The position numbers were made by a program, and so were the translations under genes. A DNA stretch of 64,000 nt, from the NCBI GenBank assembly GCA_026982695.1, contig JALSGS010000007.1:1-64000 (forward strand), written 5' to 3'. A model generated the notes under the pieces. That model was not told the origin of the DNA. It was given only the letters and a program-made list of their open reading frames with translations, and ran no database searches. The first letter of the stretch is position 1, and the number at the start of each line of letters is the position of its first letter. The stretch comes from Saprospiraceae bacterium. GTDB taxonomy: Bacteria; Bacteroidota; Bacteroidia; Chitinophagales; Saprospiraceae. Below, one piece after another: positions 1-9,264 of this stretch.

Positions 1-1054
1 CGTCGGCGATGCCGTCGTTGTCGGAGTCTTTAGGTGGGCAACCGCTGTTGTCGGGCAGTCCGGGTTGATTGGGGCACTGATCTTGGTTGTCGGGCACGCC
101 GTCGTTGTCGGAATCTGGGCAGCCGTTGAAGGCGACGGGTCCAGGCTGGTTGGGGCATTGGTCGAGGTCGTCAGTGATGCCGTCGTTATCGGAGTCTATG
201 GGGGGGCACCCATTGTTGTCAGGGATGCCAGCTTGTTCAGGACATGCATCTTTGTAATCTGCTATGCCGTCGTTGTCGGAATCTGGGCAGCCAGCCAGTG
301 ATTTGCTTCCGGGCTCTTCGGGGCATTGGTCATCCATATCGGCCACTAAGTCTCCGTCTATATCGGGACAGCCAGCAGTAGCAGCTTCGCCAAACAGGTC
401 GGGGCATCGATCGAGGCTGTCGGCTATGCCATCAGCGTCCATATCTTCCAGGGGCCAATCTAGTGGTTGATCATAGGTGCCTAGCTTAAACCACCATCCG
501 AAACCAAGGCCAAAGCCGTCGCGGTCGGAAACGAAGGCCTTTCGATATTCGGCTTGTACGCTAATGTAGGAGTTGTTTCCTGCTTTGATGTTAACGCCAA
601 TTCCTGCAGGTATTTGCAAGTGAAAATTGGCAAATTGCTCGATCAGCAAGCCCCCACCAGCAAATACATATGGGATAATGGAGCTTGTACTTGATGGATT
701 GAAGGCTACCTGCCCGATGGCGTCGAGCATGAGCACAGTCTTGCCCGTGTTGGTATTTGGAAAATTGGCCAATCCAATCTTTAGAGGAACCCCTACATTG
801 AGCCACTGGTTGATATTGTACACATAGGTGGCTTCAAGCCCATTGCTTATGGGGACATTGGGTTCGGCACCATTGGGACGCCCAAAATCGAGAAAATTCA
901 GGCGAGCTACTAAGTTGTGAGGACTGGGGATAGCTTGAGGTGAGGGGGCCACAAGGGGTATCGAATCCCGGCTAACTGAAGCAGTGTCTTGAGTGTATAT
1001 CGAAGTGCTCCAGAGGCTAAAGAGGAGTAATGGAAGGAGAAGGGCTTTGTTCAT
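1..1054 (-). CDS. OmpA-type outer membrane protein with thrombospondin type 3 repeats (3' end outside window)
   Basis: I translated this frame directly; it is open from the ATG at 1054 to the window edge, so the C-terminus is missing. It starts with a signal peptide (MNKALLLPLLLFSLWS). About 170 residues of alternating short strands follow, as in an outer-membrane barrel (GVGVNIKAGNNSYISVQAEY-like segments near residues 155-175). From about residue 205 there are repeated acidic motifs of the form DxDxDGIxDxxDxCP, the calcium-binding thrombospondin type 3 repeat; at least six units are visible. In Bacteroidota this order (barrel, TSP3 linker) normally ends in an OmpA peptidoglycan-binding domain, which would lie beyond base 1; that part is inference. 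Likely role: anchoring the outer membrane to peptidoglycan. Confidence 0.85.
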   Translation of the reverse strand, partial: MNKALLLPLLLFSLWSTSIYTQDTASVSRDSIPLVAPSPQAIPSPHNLVARLNFLDFGRPNGAEPNVPISNGLEATYVYNINQWLNVGVPLKIGLANFPNTNTGKTVLMLDAIGQVAFNPSSTSSIIPYVFAGGGLLIEQFANFHLQIPAGIGVNIKAGNNSYISVQAEYRKAFVSDRDGFGLGFGWWFKLGTYDQPLDWPLEDMDADGIADSLDRCPDLFGEAATAGCPDIDGDLVADMDDQCPEEPGSKSLAGCPDSDNDGIADYKDACPEQAGIPDNNGCPPIDSDNDGITDDLDQCPNQPGPVAFNGCPDSDNDGVPDNQDQCPNQPGLPDNSGCPPKDSDNDGIAD

Positions 1055-1113
1055 GGAAAAGATGTTTCGGTTCAGGGATGAGGCTTTCAATTGATGTAGA
1101 CTGTCGTGGGAGT

Positions 1114-1145
1114 CAAATATAGTAGTTCTGTTCTATATTTATAAA
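1114..1145 (-). promoter_or_regulatory. Predicted Bacteroidota promoter for the OmpA/TSP3 gene
   Basis: On the minus strand a -7 element TATATTTG (1121 to 1114) fits TAnnTTTG exactly. A -33 element TTTA (1145 to 1142, consensus TTTG) lies 20 nt upstream of it. The implied start is near 1108, leaving a leader of roughly 54 nt. Confidence 0.45.
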
Positions 1146-1167
1146 TGATTGAAAATTGCGAGATGGC

Positions 1168-3603
1168 TTAAGCCAGTGCGGCAAACGTGATGCCTTCTCC
1201 ACCTTGTTCGGGCTCGGGGTGCCAGATGTGTTTTACGGCATCGTATTCACTGAGTTTCATGTGTACAGCTTTGCGCAAAGTGCCTGTACCTTTTCCATGG
1301 ACAATTTGGATAGTGTGGGCGTTGTGTATGAGGGCTTGATCTACAAATGCTTGTATGGCCTCTAAGGCTTCTTCATAGCGCATTCCTCGAATATCGAGTT
1401 TGTTGTCAAATCTTTGCGTACTGTGCGCCGTGTCGATATTGATGCTTTTGTCGCGTTGTAGTTCGAGCGGCTCTTGGGTGCGTTCTAACTCGGCTACAGG
1501 TATGGTAAGCCGGAGATGGCCTGCAGCTACAATAGCCTTTTTGTTGTTGATCGCTATGATCTGCCCGGAAAGCTCACCATCGCGCATGCGCACGTAGTCG
1601 CCTACTTGTAGAGGTTTGTTGTCTTGTTTTTTCTTTTTGCCAACAGGTGGATTGGCGTATAGCTCTTGCCGGATTTCTTTTACCTGCTCGGCTGCGGCAT
1701 GGCGTTGTTGTTGTATAGATTGGGCTAAGGCCCTTGCTTTTTCGAGATTTTGCTGGGCTTTTATTTCTTTGATGAGTTTTTGTAGTTGTAGTTGTTCTTG
1801 GGCGATGGCTTGCAGCTGTTGTTCTTTGGTTTGTAGTTTGAATTTCTTTCGCTGCCATTCCAGCTCGGCGAAAAGCCGGTCATACGTGTCTATAAGGTGC
1901 TGCAGTTTGCGTTCTTTTTCTTTGAGCTGGTGATGAAGGGCTTGAGTTTCTTGCATTTCTCTTTGTAGGTCGACGAGTAGTTGATCTACAGCTTGCTCGG
2001 ACTTGCCTGTGCGCTTTTTTGCGTGAGCAATGATTTTGGGTGGAAGTCCACTTTTTTGAGCGATCTCGAAAGCATAAGAACTACCTGGCCTGCCGGCGCG
2101 CAACTGGTAAGTGGGCGACAAGGTATCTTTTTCAAATGTCATGGCACCATTGAGCAATCCAGGCGTTTTGAATGCGAAGATTTTGAGATTAGAGTAGTGC
2201 GTGGTGACGATGCCATATACCTTTTTTCGATCGAGTGCGGCGAGAATTGCCTCTGCGATGGCACCGCCCATTTTGGGATCGGTGCCCGAACCAAATTCAT
2301 CGATGAGCACAAGCGTTTGTGCATCAGCTTGAGCTAAAAATTCGCGCATGTTTTTGAGGTGGGAGGAGTAGGTGCTCAGGTCGTCTTCAAGCGATTGCTG
2401 GTCGCCGATGTCGGCAAATATTTTGTGAAAGATACCCATCTCGGAAGTCTCGTCGGTAGGGACCAGCATCCCACTTTGGAGCATGAGTTGCAACAGGCCT
2501 ACGGCCTTCATCAATACCGATTTGCCACCTGCATTGGGGCCGCTGAGCACCAAGATGCGTTTGTCCCCAGTAAGACGCAGGTCGAAAGGCACTGTTTCTT
2601 TGCCTTGTGCTTTGTTTTTTAGATAGAGCAGGGGGTGGCGGCCAAATTGGATGTCGATGCGTGGTTCGCTGCGCACTTTGGGCATGTGCGCGTTCATGCG
2701 AAGTGCTACGCGAGCTTTGGCTAAGATGAGATCATAGCGGATGATGAGTGCTTGATATTGCCCTAGCAAATGCACATGTGGGCGGAGGGTACGGCATAAA
2801 TCGCGCAGTAGCCGCCATTTTTCTCGCCGTTCGGCTACCTGAAGCTCGAAAATGTCGTTGTTGATCTCGATAACTTGCTCGGGCTCGATGTAGGCTGTCT
2901 TGCCAGTGGTGGATTCATCGTGGATGATCCCTCTGATCTTGCGCTTGTGCTCGGCAGGTACACTCAGCACACGTCGGCCGTTGCGTATGCTCTCGGCATT
3001 GTCGGTGAGCCAACCTTTTTGCTTGAGCGCTTGCACAATGTGCCGAAACTGGCGGTCCAGTTCGCTGTGTTTCGACAAAATTGCTCGATGGATGCGCGCC
3101 AGTTCAGCGGAAGCATTTGGGCGTATTTGGCCTTCTTCGTCTAGAATTTGACTGATGGCTTCGATAAGGCTGTCATCCCATGCTAAGGGTGTGAGCAGGG
3201 CTGCTAAGCGTGGATAGGCGTTGCGCCGCACGGCGCTGAAGAACCATACCAGATCGCGCATGGTGCGCAAAATGCGCCAAATACGCACTAAAGCTTCTTC
3301 GGGCAATACGTATTCTTCTATAGCTAGTTGGCGGAGGTCTTCGCTGATGTCATCGTAGGCGTTTATAGGCAATACCTCGTCTTGTGCTAAAGCACATTTC
3401 ATCTCGTGCACTTCACTGAGGCGTGCCACGATGGCACCACGTCGCGTGTCGAATGAGGGAATACGGGCACGTACTGCTGCTGCCTGGCCCACGCATGCCT
3501 GTGCGACGAGTTCGAGAATCTTGTCGTATTCGAGCTGGTGCAGGAGATCCTCGGGAATGAAAGTGAGGCCACGATGGCTTGTAGCTGCTTTGTCTGCTTT
3601 CAT
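1168..3603 (-). CDS. mutS2: Endonuclease MutS2 (recombination / ribosome-rescue ATPase with Smr nuclease)
   Basis: An 811-residue MutS2. The N-terminal core and clamp regions are followed by the ATPase with Walker A GPNAGGKS near residue 355 and Walker B LIDEFGSGTDP near residue 433. A long charged coiled coil comes next, then a KOW-like stretch (GDYVRMRDGELSGQI). It closes with a C-terminal Smr domain that keeps LDIRG and the HGKGTG motif. Family members bind branched DNA and limit recombination, and in some bacteria split collided ribosomes. I chose the ATG at 3603 because conserved sequence begins just after it; upstream in-frame starts only add non-conserved residues. A TAATTTTG box at 3616-3609 lies only six bases before this ATG, so a leaderless transcript is possible. 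Stand-alone gene, divergent from the desaturase. Confidence 0.95.
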   Translation of the reverse strand: MKADKAATSHRGLTFIPEDLLHQLEYDKILELVAQACVGQAAAVRARIPSFDTRRGAIVARLSEVHEMKCALAQDEVLPINAYDDISEDLRQLAIEEYVLPEEALVRIWRILRTMRDLVWFFSAVRRNAYPRLAALLTPLAWDDSLIEAISQILDEEGQIRPNASAELARIHRAILSKHSELDRQFRHIVQALKQKGWLTDNAESIRNGRRVLSVPAEHKRKIRGIIHDESTTGKTAYIEPEQVIEINNDIFELQVAERREKWRLLRDLCRTLRPHVHLLGQYQALIIRYDLILAKARVALRMNAHMPKVRSEPRIDIQFGRHPLLYLKNKAQGKETVPFDLRLTGDKRILVLSGPNAGGKSVLMKAVGLLQLMLQSGMLVPTDETSEMGIFHKIFADIGDQQSLEDDLSTYSSHLKNMREFLAQADAQTLVLIDEFGSGTDPKMGGAIAEAILAALDRKKVYGIVTTHYSNLKIFAFKTPGLLNGAMTFEKDTLSPTYQLRAGRPGSSYAFEIAQKSGLPPKIIAHAKKRTGKSEQAVDQLLVDLQREMQETQALHHQLKEKERKLQHLIDTYDRLFAELEWQRKKFKLQTKEQQLQAIAQEQLQLQKLIKEIKAQQNLEKARALAQSIQQQRHAAAEQVKEIRQELYANPPVGKKKKQDNKPLQVGDYVRMRDGELSGQIIAINNKKAIVAAGHLRLTIPVAELERTQEPLELQRDKSINIDTAHSTQRFDNKLDIRGMRYEEALEAIQAFVDQALIHNAHTIQIVHGKGTGTLRKAVHMKLSEYDAVKHIWHPEPEQGGEGITFAALA

Positions 3604-3942
3604 TGGCGCAAAATTATGGGCTCTGCACATATAATGGAAAATATGGAGTAGTAGAACCATTGATATAGTGGCTTAGTACGTGGTAAGTTGTGTTTGAACA
3701 TCGTCAAGGAGTATTTGTTTTTTAAACTCTATGGGTTGGGGAGTGTTGAGAAGTAGATGATTTGAAGTGTACTCCCTATCTTGGGCGTGTGTTTTGCGTC
3801 ATTTGTCTTTTGCAGGTTTTTCCCAATGGGGAATGATGTATGAGCCGTTGTGCTACTCGGCTCGAGGCATGCAAAGAGCAAACAGGCAATTATTTCTTCT
3901 TTTAACTCAAGTGGAAGTCATTCCACATTCAAACTTCTTTTT
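3604..3942. other. Divergent intergenic region, mutS2 / desaturase
   Basis: A 339-nt region between two divergent genes. Apart from the TAATTTTG box next to mutS2, I see no convincing promoter pair, hairpin or small gene. If the desaturase starts at the GTG at 3850, its N-terminus would occupy the last third. Confidence 0.5.
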
Positions 3943-5025
3943 GTGCAAAAGCTCAAATTTCCTCGTACGCCAGACCAGATGGCATTTTACAAGACACTAC
4001 GTCAGCGCGTCAACGAGTATTTTCAGTCAGAAGGTGCTACTCGTTATGCCAATACGAATATGGTGTTCAAGACGGTGCTGATGTTTCTGCTGTATCTGGT
4101 GCCATTGTCCCTATTGCTGTTGGCACCTATTACTTCTGCTTGGCAGGTCTTCGTCCTGTATTTGATCATGGGGCTGGGTATGGCTGGCATTGGGCTCAAT
4201 GTGATGCATGATGCCAATCACGGTGCTTTTTCCCGTTCTAAGTGGCTGAATAATGCCTTGGGTGCATCGATGAATCTCATTGGGTCGAGTGCTTTTGTGT
4301 GGAAGCTGCAACACAACGTGTTACACCATACTTACACCAATGTAGAGGGTGTAGACGAAGACATCGAAGTACCTTTTTTGTTTCGGTTTTCGCCTAATCA
4401 GCCGCGTTATTGGTTTCACAGGTTTCAGCACATCTATGCTTGGTTTTTTTATGGGTTGATGACATTGTTGCGCACCTTTTTGTCTGACTATACGCGCTTG
4501 GTTGGCTATCACAAGCAAGGACTTATTCCTGACAAGCGATTGTACCGAAAGGAGTGGATCAAGCTGGTGGTGTGGAAATCTATTTATTATTTGGCTACCT
4601 TGATCTTGCCACTCGTTCTATTGCCCGTCTCTGCATGGGTGGTATTGCTGTCCTTTTTCATCATGCACTTCATCACAGGGCTTACGCTGTCTTTGATTTT
4701 CCAAACAGCACACGTGATGCCTACTTCGGAGTTTCCCCTGCCAGATGAAGAGGGGAAAATGCAACATGCTTGGGCCGTACATGAATTGATTACTACGACC
4801 AATTTTGCACCTCGTAGCCGCGTGTTTTCCTGGTTGATTGGCGGGCTCAATTTTCAGATTGAGCATCATCTCTTTGCCAATATTTGCCATGTGCACTACA
4901 AGAAGTTGTCTTGCGTTGTGCAAGAAACGGCGCGTGAGTTCGGCTTACCATACTACTGTCAGCCTACTTTTGTGCATGCAGTAGTGGCACATATGCGTAT
5001 GTTGCGCCAGTTAGGGCGTGCATAA
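3943..5025 (+). CDS. Fatty acid (acyl-CoA/acyl-lipid) desaturase, linoleoyl-CoA desaturase type
   Basis: Integral membrane di-iron desaturase of about 360 residues that introduces a double bond into fatty acyl chains and so tunes membrane fluidity. The three histidine boxes are intact: HDANH (about residue 89), HNVLHH (about 124) and QIEHH (about 305). Two pairs of hydrophobic segments lie between them. There is no fused cytochrome b5 domain, so electrons must come from a separate carrier. The start is uncertain. I prefer GTG at 3943 because KLKFPRT...FYKTLRQRVNEYF resembles the usual N-terminus; GTG at 3850 and ATG at 3979 are alternatives. Monocistronic, with a strong terminator about 100 bases downstream. 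Confidence 0.9.
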   Translation: MQKLKFPRTPDQMAFYKTLRQRVNEYFQSEGATRYANTNMVFKTVLMFLLYLVPLSLLLLAPITSAWQVFVLYLIMGLGMAGIGLNVMHDANHGAFSRSKWLNNALGASMNLIGSSAFVWKLQHNVLHHTYTNVEGVDEDIEVPFLFRFSPNQPRYWFHRFQHIYAWFFYGLMTLLRTFLSDYTRLVGYHKQGLIPDKRLYRKEWIKLVVWKSIYYLATLILPLVLLPVSAWVVLLSFFIMHFITGLTLSLIFQTAHVMPTSEFPLPDEEGKMQHAWAVHELITTTNFAPRSRVFSWLIGGLNFQIEHHLFANICHVHYKKLSCVVQETAREFGLPYYCQPTFVHAVVAHMRMLRQLGRA

Positions 5026-5126
5026 AAGCTAGATAATGCCAGGTTGAAAGTTGCCAAGTTCTCCTCCTTACTTAGCATAAGAGGCAGTTTTGTGTGCAAC
5101 GCGGCTTTACTGCAACTACTAAACTG

Positions 5127-5162
5127 AAAAGGGCATGAGCTCATGCGAGCTTGTGCCCTTTT
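5127..5162 (+). terminator. Intrinsic terminator after the desaturase
   Basis: The arms GGGCATGAGCTC (5131-5142) and GAGCTTGTGCCC (5147-5158) pair over 12 bp with two G-U pairs and a 4-nt loop. They are flanked by AAAA and TTTT, so the element can work in both directions. Confidence 0.8.
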
Positions 5163-5271
5163 GCTTGTGTGTTTGCGTTTTTCTCTTTACCTCTCCCTAG
5201 CGAAAATGTGATGTATCAGGTACAGCTGATGTGCAGATAGCATACAGGAATTTTGGTGTTAAATTTAAAAT

Positions 5272-5304
5272 AAAAAAGCTGTAGGGCTTTTCAGGCCCTA
5301 CAGC
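5272..5304 (-). terminator. Intrinsic terminator of the kelch/T9SS gene
   Basis: The arms GCTGTAGGGC (5278-5287) and GCCCTACAGC (5295-5304) pair perfectly over 10 bp around a 7-nt loop. On the minus strand the stem is followed by six T residues (5277-5272). It lies about 70 nt after the stop codon at 5374. Confidence 0.8.
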
Positions 5305-5373
5305 ATATCCTTGTACTATGTTGAGTGGTGATGAATACAACTTGCGCTCAAGTACAAAAACAATGACTGGGCG

Positions 5374-7005
5374 TCAATCATGGATGACGATTTGTTTTGC
5401 CCAAATCGTATTGCCTTCTTGTAGGCGTACCAGATATACGCCAGTGGCTACATCTGGCAAATCGAGTTGGAAGGTATAGCTGCCTGGAGCGAGATTGGTT
5501 TTGCGCATCAGCGAGCCTATGAGTGTGCCGTCAAGGCTAACCAAATCGGCGTTGAGCTGAGCGATCTTTTCAGTGATATCTACGCGCATCAATACGCTTT
5601 CTCCTGCAGCAGCTGGGTTCGGTGAGAGGGTAATTGCTGCTTTTTTCAGGCTCTTATCTTTAACATCGGTCGAAACCGGTGTGATGATCCAAACTTTGAA
5701 CAAGCGGTTGGATGCCGAGCTTTGCGTGCCGTTGTTGATGTTGAAGATGTTGGGTTGGGTGCTCTCTATGCCGCCATAAATGTAGCCTGCCAGCACAGTA
5801 TCGCCTGGTGTGAGGGCACTCAGATCCAGCATGTCTTCAAAGATGGTAGTAGGTGCATCGTCGGCCAGGAAGAACTCGGCACCGGCGCCTAGATAACCAG
5901 GCATTTCACCAATAGCTTGTTCACTCAGGGCATTGGAAGCGTCGCGTGTAACCACCGATATAGTTTTCACAAAGGGCACGTTGGTATCATCAATGAGGTT
6001 GCCGTTGGCATCGAGATAATAGCGAGCGATGCCCCCGAAGAATACAGTATGAGTGCTTTGGTCGTTGGCATCGTAGATAGGTAGGCGAGCGCCATGATAG
6101 TGACTAAAGTTTTGTACAAAGTCGTTGCGCTCTTGATAGGAAGTACTCGTGATGTCTACGCAGTTGAGCCACGGCAGGTTGGCATTGTACTGGAATACAC
6201 CCGAGAACATAGTTAGGCCTGGCTGGCCACCAGGAAATACTTGTGGTGCCATGATGTAGTCGCGGCGATGCAGTGCATTGGCATCTACTGTCTCTACATA
6301 GTTGGCAATGGATAGGTTGATACCGTCATCTACAATATCGAAGCGCTTGATGGCATTGGTATACTCTTGGAAAAATCCGGGGCCGCTATTGGGGCCCATA
6401 GGGTTGTATCGACCCTCAAAGTATTGGCCACCAGCCAAAACGAAGGTGTTATTAAGTTTGTCGAGATAGCCACCAGTTACGGCTAGGCGACTGTCTTCTA
6501 TTTGCCGAAAGGCAGGCTCAATATTGCCACCACTCATTACGGCGTTAACCAACGTGGGCAGATCTACTGCAGTGAGATAAGGGTAAGTCAGAAATTCTTT
6601 GATGGTGGCTGACCACCCGTACCCGCCAATGATGTAGAGCGTGTTGCCTACTTGCTCAAATTCGAGGTTTGTCGACTGTAGTTGCTCATACATGTTGGTG
6701 GGAAGTACGGAAAGAGAAGTCGACCAGACCTGTCCGGTGGCAGGATCGAGTACCCATACGTCTTTGTTATTTCCAGCTTCCGAAAAAGCCTGCGTAGGCA
6801 TGCGGCGATGTAGCCCTTGAATACGCCCCCCAATGATGATAAATTTGCCGTTGTAGTGACCACCGGCAAATGACTGCACCCCAGGCCAGTTAGGGTAAGT
6901 GATTTCTTCTAGCATGATTTCAAATGGCAATGAGGATTGGCTTTGAACAGCCCAAGGGGCAAGCAACATAAAGAGCCCTACTAACAGAGAGGCGGTTCTG
7001 ATCAT
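5374..7005 (-). CDS. Kelch-repeat secreted protein with T9SS type A sorting domain
   Basis: A 543-residue exported protein. A clear signal peptide (MIRTASLLVGLFMLLAPWAVQSQ) is followed by kelch-like blades, each a hydrophobic strand ending in a glycine pair (NGKFIIIGGR, GNTLYIIGGYGW, NTFVLAGGQY). These predict a beta-propeller. The last 80 or so residues, starting LSPNPAAAGESVLMRVD and ending in GVYLVRLQEGNTIWAKQIVIHD, match the type IX secretion C-terminal domain, so the protein should cross the outer membrane and be anchored or released. The ligand is unknown. It has its own terminator and no operon partner. Confidence 0.88.
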   Translation of the reverse strand: MIRTASLLVGLFMLLAPWAVQSQSSLPFEIMLEEITYPNWPGVQSFAGGHYNGKFIIIGGRIQGLHRRMPTQAFSEAGNNKDVWVLDPATGQVWSTSLSVLPTNMYEQLQSTNLEFEQVGNTLYIIGGYGWSATIKEFLTYPYLTAVDLPTLVNAVMSGGNIEPAFRQIEDSRLAVTGGYLDKLNNTFVLAGGQYFEGRYNPMGPNSGPGFFQEYTNAIKRFDIVDDGINLSIANYVETVDANALHRRDYIMAPQVFPGGQPGLTMFSGVFQYNANLPWLNCVDITSTSYQERNDFVQNFSHYHGARLPIYDANDQSTHTVFFGGIARYYLDANGNLIDDTNVPFVKTISVVTRDASNALSEQAIGEMPGYLGAGAEFFLADDAPTTIFEDMLDLSALTPGDTVLAGYIYGGIESTQPNIFNINNGTQSSASNRLFKVWIITPVSTDVKDKSLKKAAITLSPNPAAAGESVLMRVDITEKIAQLNADLVSLDGTLIGSLMRKTNLAPGSYTFQLDLPDVATGVYLVRLQEGNTIWAKQIVIHD

Positions 7006-7294
7006 GGAATGATGATTTTTTGGTTTTTAAATAAAAAAACTCCTTATTAAAGATACATGCATTTTTGGGAGTTGTATTGTGACGTTGTTCACAAGAGCAG
7101 GTCTCAGTTCGCCGAAAAAAGCGTGATGAGGTGATGTAAAGGGTAAGGGCAAGCAAGTAAGTAGTAGGCATGGCGAAGTGCCAGCAGCTGGATTGTTTTG
7201 TTACTACACAAAAAGGTGCCTGTTTGTGAATGCATAGATATGATAATCAGACTCAGAGTGAGATGCTATGAGATCTCAATCGACCAGTTTATAC

Positions 7295-9226
7295 CTATCT
7301 GGGTTGGATGCTCAAGTTGATCAAGGGGATATCTACTGCCAGAAAAACGTGCCAACGCCAGCCAGTAGCTATCTCTGTGATGGGGCCAAATTCGCCATCT
7401 ATAGTGATTTGCCGCAAGTTAGGCCCCAATTGAGCGCCGGCACCTAGTGATATAGGGAGGCCAGCAAATCCGTATATTAAGTGAGCGCCTGGCGCTAAGA
7501 TGTTGCTCAAGGTCACTTCTGGCAATACCTCAGCAGCAGGATCAGAAAGGCGAAAGGCGGTCAATGCGCCTACATCGAGTATTGATAAAAAGGCAGATAC
7601 CGATGCAGGCGTAGCACTTGATCCACCCCAGCTGAGTGCAATTCCGATAGGAGCGCTAATGCCAGCTACACTTTTAGTCTGGTCAGTTTCCCAAAGTGTT
7701 TCTTGGCCGTAGAAACCACCTACGTATGCGTTGAGGTCTGCGCTGAGGCGGCTGTATTTTTTCATGGAAGCACTGCCTGCGGGTAGCGCGATGGCTTCAA
7801 TTGCCAGAGCAATTTCGTCGGTGGTTTCGGCTTGCGCTACTGTTGCCATGAAGCTACCGTATTTGAGCAATGCTTGGGCAAAGGTAAAGTCGTCGGGCTG
7901 TATGAGTGTGGCGATGAGCTGGTGTGTTGTGATGATGGCTGAAGTATAGCGCTTGAGGCGTACCTCAAGGTGTAAGGTGTTGAGCAGGTGTAGTACCTCG
8001 AGCACTTTTTGTTCAGAAGCATCGATAGGCTGTCCAGTAAGTGTTTGTCGAAAGGCAAAAGCTTCTTCCAGCAAATCCAACATAGTTTGGATAGCTTGAT
8101 AATGAGCTTCGAAAGAGGTAGAGTCGGCCACGACAGCGGCTTCGTTGAGGTAGGTACCGAGGCGTTGGCCCAGCTGAGTGAAGCGTCGTAGGTGGCGCCG
8201 AAGTGCAAAGTGGTTCGATTGGTGGAACAGTCGAGTCAGTTGATTGCGCAAGCTAAGTGCGCTGTTCGTGTCAAAGCGAATGCCTTCAGCCTGTTGGTAG
8301 AGCAAACCCAAGTACAGCGCAAATGTCAGATCGTCGTTGATCAGTGGGGTGAGCTGACGAGGTCGCAACCAGTACACAGTATCATTGACAGCTTGCAGTG
8401 ATTGGGATATGAGGTCGAGCGTGCGCAGTGCGCCACTCAAGGGAATAGTAGGTGGTATCAGTGTATCGGGCACGAGATCTTGTGCTAGGTTGTGAATGAT
8501 TTGGGCTGGCGCTTGGCCATCTACTATTTCTTGAGCTATCTGCAGCAGGGTACCCAAACTAAGTGCGAGGATGGGATGAGCAATGGGTGCCTCTTCTTCG
8601 AGGTATTGTGCTATGTGGCCGGGCAATAGATTGAGGTCTTGGATGAAGGCCGCTTGAAAGGAGGCCAGATAGGCAGACAGGTGGTAAATCTCGTCTCCTA
8701 TGGCCATAAATACGGCTGTAGTGGCAGGGAAGAGGGTTTGTAGCTCGGGATATTGCTGTACAATGGCTCGAAAGCGCGCAAAGAAGGCAAGGTTAAGTTC
8801 TTGTTTGGTACGAGTAGCCAAAAATTTGGCCAACCCGTCAGCTAGCTTGGTTACGGGCACACCACTTACAGCTGAAAACACATTTGTAGCTAATGTGTAT
8901 GCCTTGGGCACCTCTTGTAAGCTGTGCATAGCTGCGCTGAACACGATGCGCCCCTCAGGGCCAATGAAGGGGTTGCCCGATTGCTCATAAGCTAGGGCAA
9001 TTTCTTCGGCAGTAGCGTCGCCTTGGGCCGATAAGGTGTGGTCATATCGGGTAAGTATCTCCAGTAGTTCAGCTGGTGCATCTGGTTGAAAATAGCAGCC
9101 CAGAGAGTCGCATTGTACCCATTGGCGCAGGCGTAGCGCATCGTAAAAGGCTGTTTGTGCTGGGAGCGTCATGACAGTGACGAGGAAGCCAATTGTGGTA
9201 AGTAGGGAGTGTACAGTGGGTTTCAT
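7295..9226 (-). CDS. Exported protein of unknown function; helical body and strand-rich C-terminus
   Basis: A 643-residue protein with a signal peptide (MKPTVHSLLTTIGFLVTVMTLPAQ). Residues 30-470 look almost entirely alpha-helical, with many leucine-rich amphipathic stretches and no motif I recognise. The last 150 residues change to glycine-rich alternating strands (AYVGGFYGQETLW, APIGIALSWGG, LIYGFAGLPISLGAGAQLGP, WRWHVFLAVDIPLINL), which suggests a partial barrel or beta-sandwich in the outer membrane. I recall similar C-terminal segments in unannotated Bacteroidota proteins, without a function. It is the last gene of a three-gene operon, 38 nt after the subtilase gene, so a link with that protease (substrate, partner or regulator) is a fair inference only. 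Confidence 0.75.
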   Translation of the reverse strand: MKPTVHSLLTTIGFLVTVMTLPAQTAFYDALRLRQWVQCDSLGCYFQPDAPAELLEILTRYDHTLSAQGDATAEEIALAYEQSGNPFIGPEGRIVFSAAMHSLQEVPKAYTLATNVFSAVSGVPVTKLADGLAKFLATRTKQELNLAFFARFRAIVQQYPELQTLFPATTAVFMAIGDEIYHLSAYLASFQAAFIQDLNLLPGHIAQYLEEEAPIAHPILALSLGTLLQIAQEIVDGQAPAQIIHNLAQDLVPDTLIPPTIPLSGALRTLDLISQSLQAVNDTVYWLRPRQLTPLINDDLTFALYLGLLYQQAEGIRFDTNSALSLRNQLTRLFHQSNHFALRRHLRRFTQLGQRLGTYLNEAAVVADSTSFEAHYQAIQTMLDLLEEAFAFRQTLTGQPIDASEQKVLEVLHLLNTLHLEVRLKRYTSAIITTHQLIATLIQPDDFTFAQALLKYGSFMATVAQAETTDEIALAIEAIALPAGSASMKKYSRLSADLNAYVGGFYGQETLWETDQTKSVAGISAPIGIALSWGGSSATPASVSAFLSILDVGALTAFRLSDPAAEVLPEVTLSNILAPGAHLIYGFAGLPISLGAGAQLGPNLRQITIDGEFGPITEIATGWRWHVFLAVDIPLINLSIQPR

Positions 9227-9264
9227 AGGCTTGCTGATTTACTTGGGCTATTGAGCGCAAATGG

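Noticed and set aside
1-460. Tandem DNA repeat or CRISPR-like array at the left edge
   Set aside because: The periodicity is the coding repeat of thrombospondin type 3 units, not identical spacer-separated repeats.
1616-1933. Plus-strand frame rich in Cys and Ser opposite mutS2
   Set aside because: It is the complement of the Gln/Lys-rich coiled coil of MutS2; composition follows from the opposite strand.
6920-7171. 83-codon minus-strand frame in the gap before the kelch gene
   Set aside because: No signal peptide or family features; it overlaps the kelch gene start in another frame.
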